A stretch of 31,740 nucleotides of DNA, taken from positions 1 to 31,740 of the forward strand of contig DGTM01000006.1 in assembly GCA_002394305.1 (NCBI GenBank), written 5' to 3'. Shown piece by piece: positions 1 through 7,017 of this stretch. The position numbers and the translations under genes are program-made. This DNA comes from Prevotellaceae bacterium UBA4336 (GTDB taxonomy: Bacteria; Bacteroidota; Bacteroidia; Bacteroidales; Bacteroidaceae). The notes below the pieces were generated by a model. It saw only the letters and a program-made list of their open reading frames with translations. It was not told the DNA's origin and made no database searches. How positions within the stretch are numbered: the stretch's first letter is position 1; each line of letters begins with the position of its first letter.

Positions 1-837
1 ATCGTGGACATCATCAGCGACGTGAACATGGCTTACAGCGAACATGCAAGAAGATACCTTGCCGATACCGGTCTGCCAAAGGAACGCACTTATGTGACGG
101 GAAGCCCCATGGCCGAGGTGCTGCACAACAACCTCACAGAGATTATGAATTCTGACATCCACGAGCGTTTGGGTCTCACAGAAAGCACAGAAAGCACAGA
201 AAAGGCTGCGCCAGCGCAGTCAAAGGAAAATTTCCGTGATTTCCGTGTGAACCCCAAAGTGTTGCCGAATGGCAAGCAAGTCAAACCATATATTCTTCTC
301 TCCGCCCACAGGGAGGAGAACATCGACACCGAGAAGAACTTCATGTCCCTTTTCACAGCCATCAACAAGATGGCGGAGAAGTACGACATGCCCATCCTCT
401 ACAGCTGTCATCCCCGCTCCCGAAAGCGCCTGGAGCAGTCGGGCTTTCAGCTCGACAGGCGCGTCATCCAGCATGAGCCGTTGGGCTTCCACGACTACAA
501 CTGCCTTCAGATGAACGCCTTTGCTGTGGTCAGTGACAGCGGTACATTGCCCGAGGAGAGCAGCTTCTTCACAAGCATCGGCCATCCCTTCCCCGCAGTC
601 TGCATCCGTACCAGCACCGAGCGTCCCGAGGCCCTTGACAAGGGTTGCTTCGTGCTGAGCGGCATTGACACGAAAGGCTTGCTCCAGAGCGTGGACGTTG
701 CAGTCGAATTGATAAGAAACAACTGCCCAGGCATCCCCGTTCCCGACTATGTGGATGAGAATGTCTCAACGAAAGTTGTCCGCATCATCCAAAGCTATGT
801 CGGCGTCGTAAACAAAATGGTCTGGAGGAAGTTCTGA
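1..837 (+). CDS. wecB: UDP-N-acetylglucosamine 2-epimerase (non-hydrolysing), 5'-truncated
   Basis: The open frame runs in from the window edge, so the N-terminal part (roughly the first third of a ~380-residue enzyme) is missing. The GTG at base 4 is internal, not a start. The family interconverts UDP-GlcNAc and UDP-ManNAc for surface polysaccharide synthesis in the cytosol. Visible family motifs are SDVNMAYSEHARRYL, then SAHREENID, a CHPR motif, and SDSGTLPEE followed by TERPEA, which forms part of the UDP-binding region. Between the ERLGL segment and the SAHREEN motif lies an extra stretch rich in Ser, Thr, Glu and Lys (about bases 175-255). Homologues, as I recall them, have only a short link there. 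A hairpin terminator follows the stop codon. The family is clear; the precise polysaccharide pathway is not visible. Confidence 0.9.
   Translation: MVDIISDVNMAYSEHARRYLADTGLPKERTYVTGSPMAEVLHNNLTEIMNSDIHERLGLTESTESTEKAAPAQSKENFRDFRVNPKVLPNGKQVKPYILLSAHREENIDTEKNFMSLFTAINKMAEKYDMPILYSCHPRSRKRLEQSGFQLDRRVIQHEPLGFHDYNCLQMNAFAVVSDSGTLPEESSFFTSIGHPFPAVCIRTSTERPEALDKGCFVLSGIDTKGLLQSVDVAVELIRNNCPGIPVPDYVDENVSTKVVRIIQSYVGVVNKMVWRKF
175..255 (+). repeat. Repeat-like in-frame insertion in the epimerase gene
   Basis: Short direct repeats (AGAAAGCAC twice in tandem, then TTCCGTGATTTCCGTG) encode a low-complexity segment that includes ESTESTEK and NFRDFRVN. It sits between two conserved blocks of the epimerase. 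The reading frame stays open. The insertion status is inferred from remembered family alignments. Confidence 0.5.
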
Positions 838-860
838 CAGGAAAACAGAATAAAAAAGGA

Positions 861-907
861 AAAGCAGCTATTTGCTTCTGGCGAAGTAGGTAGCTGCTTT
901 TTTTGTG
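861..907 (+). terminator. Rho-independent terminator after the epimerase gene
   Basis: AAAGCAGCTA (861-870) pairs perfectly with TAGCTGCTTT (891-900), and an inner CTTC/GAAG pair lies within the loop. The 3' arm runs straight into a tract of seven T (898-904). This is a strong intrinsic terminator, 24 bases after the epimerase stop. Confidence 0.85.
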
Positions 908-958
908 CCCGTATGTGAATGTTTTGAGAAATATGCTTCCCGTTTGGAAGAAATGTTG

Positions 959-966
959 TAATTTTG
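959..966 (+). promoter_or_regulatory. Bacteroidetes -7 box TAATTTTG
   Basis: TAATTTTG matches the Bacteroidetes TAnnTTTG -7 consensus and lies 25 bases before the flavoprotein ATG. I see no convincing -33 TTTG at the usual 19-21 base spacing. Confidence 0.5.
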
Positions 967-991
967 TACTCGAAAATTAAACACAGATATC

Positions 992-1531
992 ATGAAGAGA
1001 ATAGTTGTTATTTCAACGAGTCTGCGCAGAGGCTCGAACAGCGATATGCTGGCTGACAAGTTTGTGGAAGGTGCCAAGGCAGCGGGAAACGATGTGGAGA
1101 AAATCTCCCTCGTCGGCAAGAACATTCAGTTCTGCAAGGGGTGCATGGGGTGCCAAAAGCTGGGCCGTTGCGTCATCAATGACGATGTGAACGGCATCAT
1201 GACTAAGGTGCTGAGGGCCGATGTCGTGGTTTGGGCTACACCTATTTATTATTATGAGATGAGCGGACAGATGAAGACCCTTATTGACCGCATGAATGCC
1301 ATGTACGAGCAGGACTATCAGTTCCGCGATGTCTACTTGCTCTCGACGGCTGCCGAGGATGAGGCTGAGACGCCGAAACGCGCCGAGATTGGGCTGACCG
1401 GCTGGATAGACTGCTATCCCAAGAGCCGTTTGGCCGGCACGCTTTTCTGCGGCGGTGTGAACGATGCGCGAGAGATTGAAGGCAATCCCAAACTGCAGGA
1501 AGCCTTCGAATTAGGCATGAGCATTTCCTGA
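992..1531 (+). CDS. Flavodoxin-like NAD(P)H-dependent oxidoreductase with Cys cluster
   Basis: This 179-residue protein begins with a Rossmann-type flavodoxin fold (KRIVVISTSLRRGSNS, the FMN phosphate-binding loop of the NADPH-dependent FMN reductase family). A cysteine motif, FCKGCMGCQKLGRC at about residues 47-60, follows. It resembles that of iron-sulfur flavoproteins but is also common in flavodoxin-family oxidoreductases without a proven cluster. WATPIYYYEMSGQMKTLIDR is the conserved second flavin-contact region. It has no signal peptide and is presumably a cytosolic redox enzyme; the substrate is unknown. It is monocistronic, between an upstream terminator and a convergent gene. Start chosen at the ATG preceded by the TAATTTTG box. 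Confidence 0.85.
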   Translation: MKRIVVISTSLRRGSNSDMLADKFVEGAKAAGNDVEKISLVGKNIQFCKGCMGCQKLGRCVINDDVNGIMTKVLRADVVVWATPIYYYEMSGQMKTLIDRMNAMYEQDYQFRDVYLLSTAAEDEAETPKRAEIGLTGWIDCYPKSRLAGTLFCGGVNDAREIEGNPKLQEAFELGMSIS

Positions 1532-1572
1532 GCTGTGACAGACGGCCCAGAGCTTGCGATTGCCAAGGCTGT

Positions 1573-2181
1573 TTAGCGGAGAATCTTCCTCACGTGGTCT
1601 TTCGCTGAGCCTTGCTTCCTGACGTAGATGCCGCCTGATGGATGTTCTACTCGCTGACCGCCGAGCGTGTAATAGACATCCTTCTCCTCTGTCGCGTTGA
1701 TGCGACGGATGGCTGTGGCTTCCGATTGCGAGAGGGTGACGATGATATCCGATTCTCCGCCCCGGAGGAATGTCTTCAGTTCGTCGGCTGACAGGCCGTT
1801 TATTCTGCCCAGACGGGTGTAGCTGTACGAGTTGTAGCCATAGAAGATGCAGATGTTGCTGCCGCTGTAGAGGACCACATCGCCTGGCTGTCCGTTGATG
1901 TACTCGTTGCTCGAAGGCAGTGAAAAGCCTAGCGAGCCCCATATCTCGAAGTTGTCGTTGGTGTCGAGCTTTACTGTGACGGGACCTTCCTTCAGCTTTG
2001 CCAACAGTGTTTGTGTGGCAGCATTGTTGACCAGGGTCACTTCGTGGGTCACATTGCCGATGGTGATGTTCATTGTCATAGCGCTTGTGGACTGCGGCGT
2101 CTCCGCCTGCAACTCGTCGTCGGACGAGCAGCAGACGAAGAGCATTGTTGACATCAGCAAGATGCAGTAACGTAACTTCAT
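1573..2181 (-). CDS. Cyclophilin-like-fold lipoprotein with Prevotella-type C-terminal tail
   Basis: This 202-residue protein starts with a lipoprotein signal (MKLRYCILLMSTMLFVCCSS, lipobox Cys near residues 17-18). Residues ~36-125 match the cyclophilin-like domain found in small bacterial proteins: MNITIGNVTHEVTL, ALL-type helix, then WGSLGFSLP and PGDVVLYSG before the final strands. The last ~35 residues (YYTLGGQRVEHPSGGIYVRK) resemble the short tail on many Prevotella secreted proteins, of the form Y-x-L-x-G-x-R-V ... GIYI. Its ATG overlaps the stop of the upstream hydrolase by 4 bases (ATGA), so the two are translationally coupled. No enzymatic function can be assigned; isomerase activity should not be assumed. 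Confidence 0.8.
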   Translation of the reverse strand: MKLRYCILLMSTMLFVCCSSDDELQAETPQSTSAMTMNITIGNVTHEVTLVNNAATQTLLAKLKEGPVTVKLDTNDNFEIWGSLGFSLPSSNEYINGQPGDVVLYSGSNICIFYGYNSYSYTRLGRINGLSADELKTFLRGGESDIIVTLSQSEATAIRRINATEEKDVYYTLGGQRVEHPSGGIYVRKQGSAKDHVRKILR

Positions 2182-3287
2182 TTCAGATTCTCCTTAAAGA
2201 ATTGTTCCATCTTATCGTATGGGATGACGCCAGCCACGTCGTCGTAGAGGTCGACGTGCGATGCTCCGGGGATAATTAGGAGCTCCTTGTTGCCCTCTTT
2301 TGCGCTTGTGCCTTCCGTGTGCCGGCCTGTCATCCGCTCGAAGGCGTACTCCGAGAAGTAGCGGCTGTGCGCTTTCTCGCCGTGGATGAGCAATACGGGG
2401 GTCTCTATCTCCTGTGCCCAGCAGAGTAGGGGCTGGTTGAGGAACGACTGGCAGCCGACGACATTCCATCCGTCCGTGGAGTTGCCGCTACGTTCATGAT
2501 AGCCGCGCTTGGTCTTGTAGTATGCGTGGTAGTCCTTGACGAACCAAGGGGCATCGTCGGGCAGCGGATCGACGACGCCTCCAGCCCGCTGGTAGGTTCC
2601 TGCCTTAAAGTCGGCAGTGCGCTGTGCTGCTATGGCGCGACGCTTCTCCATGCGCTTCTCGGGCGAGTCCTCGCTGGCGAAGTAACCCTCGACGTTCACT
2701 TTGCTCATGTCGTACATTGTGGAGGCAACGGTGGCTTTGATGCGCGGGTCGAGGGCAGCGGCATTGACGGCCATGCCACCGAAACCGCAGATGCCTATGA
2801 TGCCAATGCGGTCGGGGTCGACATCAGCTTGCGTGCTGAGGAAGTCGACGGCGGCAAGGAAGTCCTCGGTGTTGATGTCGGGCGAAGCCATGCGACGCGG
2901 TTCGCCGCCACTCTCGCCTGTGAACGAGGGGTCGAAGGCAATGGTCAGGAAGCCGCGCTCGGCCATGTGCTGGGCGTAGAGTCCGCTCGACTGCTCCTTG
3001 ACGGCTCCGAAAGGTCCGCTGACAGCAATGGCAGGGAGTTTCCCGTCTTTCTGTTCCGGACGATTTGCTTTCGGGATGTACATGTCGGCAGCGAGTTCGA
3101 TGCCATATCGGTTGTGGAACGTCACCTTCCGGTGTTCCACCTTGTCGCTCAGGGGGAATGTCTTGTCCCATTCCCCGGTCAGTTGCAGTGTTGTGCTCAT
3201 ATTCTCTTCTGTTTTGATTTGTTCTTTGTTTGTGCAAGCCGCAAGGGTGGCGGCCAGCAGCATTGCAGACAATAATACTTTCTTCAT
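2178..3287 (-). CDS. Alpha/beta hydrolase lipoprotein with cysteine in the nucleophile elbow
   Basis: This 369-residue protein opens with a lipoprotein signal peptide (lipobox Cys at residue 18, LAAC). The body is a dienelactone-hydrolase/acyl-esterase type alpha/beta hydrolase: VTFHNRYGIELAADMYIP, the oxyanion region SGPFGAVKEQ, FDPSFTGESGG, and the elbow GICGFGG with Cys167 in place of the usual Ser. The acid residue is probably in or near the segment around HGEKAHSR, and the His in GASHVDLY. The Cys elbow is known in dienelactone hydrolases and in some related COG1073 proteins. It is likely anchored at the periplasmic face of a membrane or on the cell surface; substrate unknown. First gene of a two-gene operon with the cyclophilin-like lipoprotein. 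Confidence 0.85.
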   Translation of the reverse strand: MKKVLLSAMLLAATLAACTNKEQIKTEENMSTTLQLTGEWDKTFPLSDKVEHRKVTFHNRYGIELAADMYIPKANRPEQKDGKLPAIAVSGPFGAVKEQSSGLYAQHMAERGFLTIAFDPSFTGESGGEPRRMASPDINTEDFLAAVDFLSTQADVDPDRIGIIGICGFGGMAVNAAALDPRIKATVASTMYDMSKVNVEGYFASEDSPEKRMEKRRAIAAQRTADFKAGTYQRAGGVVDPLPDDAPWFVKDYHAYYKTKRGYHERSGNSTDGWNVVGCQSFLNQPLLCWAQEIETPVLLIHGEKAHSRYFSEYAFERMTGRHTEGTSAKEGNKELLIIPGASHVDLYDDVAGVIPYDKMEQFFKENLK

Positions 3288-3309
3288 AGTTTCGTTTGTG
3301 TTTCGACTG

Positions 3310-3317
3310 CAAATTTA
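3310..3317 (-). promoter_or_regulatory. Bacteroidetes -7 box for the hydrolase operon
   Basis: On the minus strand this reads TAAATTTG, matching TAnnTTTG, 22 bases upstream of the hydrolase ATG. The -33 element is not obvious. Confidence 0.5.
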
Positions 3318-3478
3318 CAACATTTATTTAATATATTACCTACATCTATTCCTGATATTATTACCAATTTTACAGAATTGTTTCACGATAAGAAACATGA
3401 AGCGCACGGAAGATACATTATTTCCCTTTCTTTTACTTTTTCATTCATTCATTTTTTTCGTATTTCAATTTTTGTTCG

Positions 3479-3486
3479 TAACTTTG
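3479..3486 (+). promoter_or_regulatory. Bacteroidetes -7 box TAACTTTG for the amidase gene
   Basis: TAACTTTG is a perfect TAnnTTTG match, 26 bases before the amidase ATG, preceded by a T-rich tract. No clear -33 TTTG at the normal spacing. Confidence 0.6.
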
Positions 3487-3512
3487 CAGGCGAAATATGT
3501 ACATTTTGACAC

Positions 3513-4253
3513 ATGACGAAACGAATTACCTGTATTCTGTTGCTGCTCTGTTGCTGTTTGGCAGCTATGCCCTATACGTTGGTCATTGATGCCGGACATG
3601 GCGGAAAAGACCCTGGGGCACAGAGCAAGACAGGCAAGGAGAAGAATATCAATCTGGCTGTTGCACTGGCTTTCGGCAAGCTTGTGGAACAGAACTGCAA
3701 GGACGTGAAGGTGGTCTATACACGCAAGACGGACGTCTTCGTCGAGCTGGACGAACGTGCCAACATTGCTAATCGCGCCAAGGCCGACCTCTTCATCAGC
3801 ATACACACGAACAGCACTGCTGCCAAAGTAGGACCGCAAGGCACGGAGACTTATACCCTGGGTATGCACCGTGCAGCTGACAACCTGGCTGTCGCTAAGC
3901 GCGAGAATTCCGTCATCACCCTGGAGAAAGGCTACGAGCAGAAGTACGAGGGCTTCGACCCAAACTCGAGCGAGAGCTACATCATCTTCGAACTCATGCA
4001 GGACAAGAACATGGAGAGCAGCGTCAAGTTGGCAGGCCTCATTCAGAAACAGTTCCGCAACAGTGCCAAGCGCGTGGACAAAGGGGTGCATCAAGCCGGC
4101 TTCCTTGTGCTTCGTGCCACCAGCATGCCCAGCGTCCTTATCGAGCTGGGCTACATCAATAATCCCGCCGAAGCAGCCTATCTTACCTCAAAAGCCGGGG
4201 TGAACGCTCTTGCCAAGAGTATCTACAATGCTTTTGTGGCGTACAAGAAGTGA
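3513..4253 (+). CDS. N-acetylmuramoyl-L-alanine amidase (Amidase_3)
   Basis: This is a 246-residue periplasmic zinc amidase that cleaves the bond between MurNAc and L-Ala in peptidoglycan. After a short signal peptide (hydrophobic ILLLLCCCLAAM) comes the whole catalytic domain. Metal ligands are His29 (IDAGHGGKDPG), Glu43 (KEKNINLAV) and His98 (ISIHTNS), and the catalytic Glu is at residue 211 (LIELGYINN). It is shorter than enterobacterial AmiA/B/C, with no AMIN or LysM targeting domain. It is followed after 75 bases by an MCE-domain gene in the same direction; this pairing is, as I recall, common in Bacteroidetes and suggests an envelope-maintenance operon. Confidence 0.93.
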   Translation: MTKRITCILLLLCCCLAAMPYTLVIDAGHGGKDPGAQSKTGKEKNINLAVALAFGKLVEQNCKDVKVVYTRKTDVFVELDERANIANRAKADLFISIHTNSTAAKVGPQGTETYTLGMHRAADNLAVAKRENSVITLEKGYEQKYEGFDPNSSESYIIFELMQDKNMESSVKLAGLIQKQFRNSAKRVDKGVHQAGFLVLRATSMPSVLIELGYINNPAEAAYLTSKAGVNALAKSIYNAFVAYKK

Positions 4254-4324
4254 AAAGTGAATAGTGAAAAGTGAATAATTTGCTGCCGTCCAAATGGTAA
4301 ATAGTAAATGATTAAATGTTAATG
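4254..4324 (+). repeat. AT-rich intergenic short repeats (GTGAATAGTGAAAA / GGTAAATAGTAAATG type)
   Basis: The space between the amidase stop and the MCE gene holds AAAAGTGAATAGTGAAAAGT and then AATGGTAAATAGTAAATG. The same AAATAGTAAAT theme recurs around the fmt start (21501-21548) and at 31690-31727. It looks like a dispersed non-coding repeat family. Confidence 0.6.
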
Positions 4325-4328
4325 TGAG

Positions 4329-5213
4329 GTGAAACCTGAAGTAAAGATAGGACTTACGGGCGTGATTGCCCTCGTTGCGCTCTACCTGGGTATTAACTTC
4401 CTGAAGGGCGTAAACTTGTTTAAATCCAATGAGGTGTACTACATCACCTTCAGTAACACTAAAGGACTGGCGAAGAGTAGCGCCGTCTATGCCGACGGAT
4501 ATAAGGTAGGCATTGTAAGCGACATAAGCTACGACTACAAACACCCCGGGGAGGTGGTTGTGGAAATCAGCGCCGAAAAGGGGCTCCGCATCCCGAAGGG
4601 CAGCTCGGCACAGCTTGACGAAGCCATTCTGGGCGGCTGTACGCTGAACATGCTGCTTGCCACCAATCTGACCGAGGCCTATCATCCTGGCGACACAATC
4701 AAGGGCAACGACGTGAGCGGACTGATGGCAAAGGTGGGCGGAATGGTGCCACAGCTGGAGCAGGTCGTGGCAAAGGTTGATACGCTTGTGGCTACCCTCA
4801 ACCTGTTGCTTTCCAACCCTAACCTGCCGCTCATTATCCAGAACGCAGAGCTCGTCACGGAGAACCTCAACAAGAGCACGGAACAGCTGAACATCCTGCT
4901 GCGAAACGACATACCCAAGATGACGGGCACTTTTACCCAGGCTGGCGAGAATGTTGCACAGTTGACCGACAAGATGAACCAGCTTGACCTGCAGGCCACC
5001 CTTGATAGCGTCAATGTCACCATCAGCAGCGTGCACGCCATGATGGAGCAGATACAGAACCCCAACGGCACTTTGGGCAAACTCATGTCCGACCCTTCGG
5101 TCTACGACAACCTGAACCATACGGTGCAGAGTGCCGACAGCCTCGTCACCGACCTCAAGGCCAACCCCAAGCGCTACGTCCACTTCTCCGTCTTCGGGAG
5201 GAAGGATAAGTAA
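4329..5213 (+). CDS. MlaD/MCE-domain lipid-transport protein
   Basis: This 294-residue protein has one N-terminal membrane anchor (VKIGLTGVIALVALYLGINFLKG, residues ~4-26), then a single MCE domain of about 80 residues (VYYITFSNTKGLAKSSAVYADGYKVGIV ... LGGCTLNMLL). After it comes a long helical region predicted from heptad-like Leu/Val spacing. MCE proteins bind the substrate lipid for ABC transporters that move phospholipids between the membranes (Mla pathway). The ATPase and permease are not in this window. Start is GTG at 4329: an in-frame TAA lies three codons upstream, and AGGTGA overlaps the start. The gene's immediate upstream region is repeat sequence, which may have replaced its original leader. 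Confidence 0.88.
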   Translation: MKPEVKIGLTGVIALVALYLGINFLKGVNLFKSNEVYYITFSNTKGLAKSSAVYADGYKVGIVSDISYDYKHPGEVVVEISAEKGLRIPKGSSAQLDEAILGGCTLNMLLATNLTEAYHPGDTIKGNDVSGLMAKVGGMVPQLEQVVAKVDTLVATLNLLLSNPNLPLIIQNAELVTENLNKSTEQLNILLRNDIPKMTGTFTQAGENVAQLTDKMNQLDLQATLDSVNVTISSVHAMMEQIQNPNGTLGKLMSDPSVYDNLNHTVQSADSLVTDLKANPKRYVHFSVFGRKDK

Positions 5214-5238
5214 CCTTTCCGGCCCTGCCGCTGGTCCT

Positions 5239-5979
5239 TTATTCCTTGCAGATATTCTGAATGACGAGTCCCGCCAACGTCATGCCAAAGATGGCCGTGA
5301 TGTGGGCGAGGGAGCCATTCGTCTGCACCTTCGAGAAGGTCTGACTGCCGTCCTGAAGGGCTTTCCCCAGGTTGGGCAGAGGCTGTTCCTCGCTGTGAAC
5401 GCACAGGAACTTGCGTGCCGGGAAGAGCTTGTTTCGCCGCATCGCCGAGCGCATCGCTGCAGCCAGCGGGTCGCCCTTCACCTTCCAGAACTCCGAGACA
5501 CGCACCTTCGTCGGGTCGATGCGCAGGGCCGCTCCCATCGAAGAGAAGAGGACAGGAGGGCGGGAGTTAGAAAGGGCCTTGATTATCAACTCTATCTTGT
5601 CCCGTAGCGAATCGATGGCATCGATGACGTAGTCGTAGGTCCCGATGTGGAACTCATCGGCCGTCTCGCTGCTGAAGTTCTTCTGTAATGCGACAATTTC
5701 CGCCTCCGGGTTTATTTCGAGCAAGCGCCCACGCAGAGCCTCGACCTTTGGCTTGCCGATTGTCTTGGTGGTTGCCATCAGCTGCCGGTTGCAGTTGGTG
5801 ACGCAGACCACATCGCTATCCACGATCGTCAGGTGTCCGATGCCTTCGCGCACCAGACACTCGGCGCACCAGCTTCCCACGCCCCCCACGCCAAAGATGA
5901 TGACGCGTTTCTCTCTGATCCGTTCCATCGCATCGGCACCAAGCAGCAGCTCTGTCCTGTTGAATAAATTTCCAATCAT
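5239..5979 (-). CDS. tcdA: tRNA threonylcarbamoyladenosine dehydratase
   Basis: This E1-like (ThiF/MoeB-family) ATP-dependent enzyme converts t6A37 of ANN-decoding tRNAs to the cyclic form ct6A. Visible are RTELLLGADAMERI, the nucleotide-binding loop IIFGVGGVGSWCAE, VDSDVVCVTNCNRQ and the late block GSLAHITAIFGMTLAG. The length, ~246 residues, is normal. I chose the ATG at 5979 because the family begins a few residues before RTELLLG. An in-frame ATG at 6027 would add 16 residues with no family counterpart. The gene is convergent with the MCE gene, with only 25 bases between stops. Confidence 0.9.
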   Translation of the reverse strand: MIGNLFNRTELLLGADAMERIREKRVIIFGVGGVGSWCAECLVREGIGHLTIVDSDVVCVTNCNRQLMATTKTIGKPKVEALRGRLLEINPEAEIVALQKNFSSETADEFHIGTYDYVIDAIDSLRDKIELIIKALSNSRPPVLFSSMGAALRIDPTKVRVSEFWKVKGDPLAAAMRSAMRRNKLFPARKFLCVHSEEQPLPNLGKALQDGSQTFSKVQTNGSLAHITAIFGMTLAGLVIQNICKE

Positions 5980-6099
5980 TTGGGTATAAAGCTTGAAATT
6001 CGAGGATAAAGGTAAGGCTTTTTTCATTAATAAATGACATTTTCTGCCGCAATTATAGTTTTTTCGAGTGTTTATGCTCTGCCTGTTAACATTTTTGTG

Positions 6100-6107
6100 T
6101 ATCTTTG
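6100..6107 (+). promoter_or_regulatory. Bacteroidetes -7 box TATCTTTG for the KduD-EIIC-KduI block
   Basis: TATCTTTG matches TAnnTTTG and lies 44 bases upstream of the dehydrogenase ATG, with an A-rich leader in between. No convincing -33 box. Confidence 0.55.
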
Positions 6108-6151
6108 TCTACACACATCATAATATATAATACAATAAACGACAAAACAAC

Positions 6152-6952
6152 ATGAAAAACATCTTTTCTCTGGAAGGCAAGAACGCGTGGATTACGGGAG
6201 CCTGTTACGGCATCGGTTTCAGCATCGCCAAAGCTTTCGCCGAGGCTGGCATCAAGAACATTATCTTCAACTGTCGCAGCGAGGAGGCGAAGCAGCGTGG
6301 GCTGGACAGCTACAGGGAGGCCGGCATCGAGAACGTGAGGGGCTACGTCTGCGACGTGACCGACGAACGGGCCGTGAAGGAACTCGTGGAAAAAATCCAT
6401 GCCGAGGTGGGGCAGATAGACATCCTGGTCAACAATGCGGGCATCATCAAGCGTATTCCGATGCACGAGATGAAGCGCGAAGAGTTCCAGCAGGTCATTG
6501 ACATCGACCTTGTGGGACCGTTCATTTGCTCGGCTGCGGTAGTGCCTGAGATGATGGAGCGCCGCGAAGGGAAAATCATCAACGTCTGCTCGATGATGTC
6601 GGAGCTCGGGCGTGAGACGGTGAGTGCGTACGCAGCTGCCAAGGGCGGCCTGAAGATGCTGACGCGCAACATCTGTTCGGAGTATGGCGAGTACAACATC
6701 CAATGCAACGGCATCGGCCCGGGCTATGTGGCTACGCCGCAGACGGCTCCGCTCCGCCAGCGCCAGGCCGACGGCAGCCGCCATCCCTTCGACTCGTTCA
6801 TCTGTGCCAAGACACCTGCCGGCCGATGGCTGGATCCGGAGGAGATAGGCGGTCCGGCTGTGTTCCTGGCTTCGCATGCTTCGGATGCAGTCAACGGTCA
6901 CATCCTGTACGTCGACGGCGGCATCCTGGCTTATATCGGCAAGCAACCATAG
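6152..6952 (+). CDS. kduD: SDR dehydrogenase, KduD / gluconate 5-dehydrogenase type
   Basis: This 266-residue cytosolic short-chain dehydrogenase has the cofactor loop TGACYGIG (residues 15-22), NNAG (94-97), and the catalytic Ser (SMMS, ~147-150), Tyr160 and Lys164 in SAYAAAK, followed by GPGYVATPQT. Members of this subgroup are annotated as gluconate 5-dehydrogenase or 2-dehydro-3-deoxy-D-gluconate 5-dehydrogenase. The second reduces 3-deoxy-2,5-hexodiulosonate to KDG. KduI in the same block favours the KduD assignment; the sequence alone does not decide. First gene of a plus-strand block with the EIIC (65 bases on) and KduI. Confidence 0.82.
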   Translation: MKNIFSLEGKNAWITGACYGIGFSIAKAFAEAGIKNIIFNCRSEEAKQRGLDSYREAGIENVRGYVCDVTDERAVKELVEKIHAEVGQIDILVNNAGIIKRIPMHEMKREEFQQVIDIDLVGPFICSAAVVPEMMERREGKIINVCSMMSELGRETVSAYAAAKGGLKMLTRNICSEYGEYNIQCNGIGPGYVATPQTAPLRQRQADGSRHPFDSFICAKTPAGRWLDPEEIGGPAVFLASHASDAVNGHILYVDGGILAYIGKQP

Positions 6953-6953
6953 A

Positions 6954-6980
6954 TAATTCATAATTCATAATTCATAGTTG
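6954..6980 (+). repeat. AT-rich intergenic repeat (ATAATTC triplicate)
   Basis: Three tandem copies of the 9-base unit ATAATTCAT sit directly after the KduD-like stop. Same general kind of AT-rich filler as at 25970-26007. Confidence 0.5.
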
Positions 6981-7017
6981 ACTTGCGTTGAGCGTTGCTT
7001 CTTAATTCATTCTAAGG

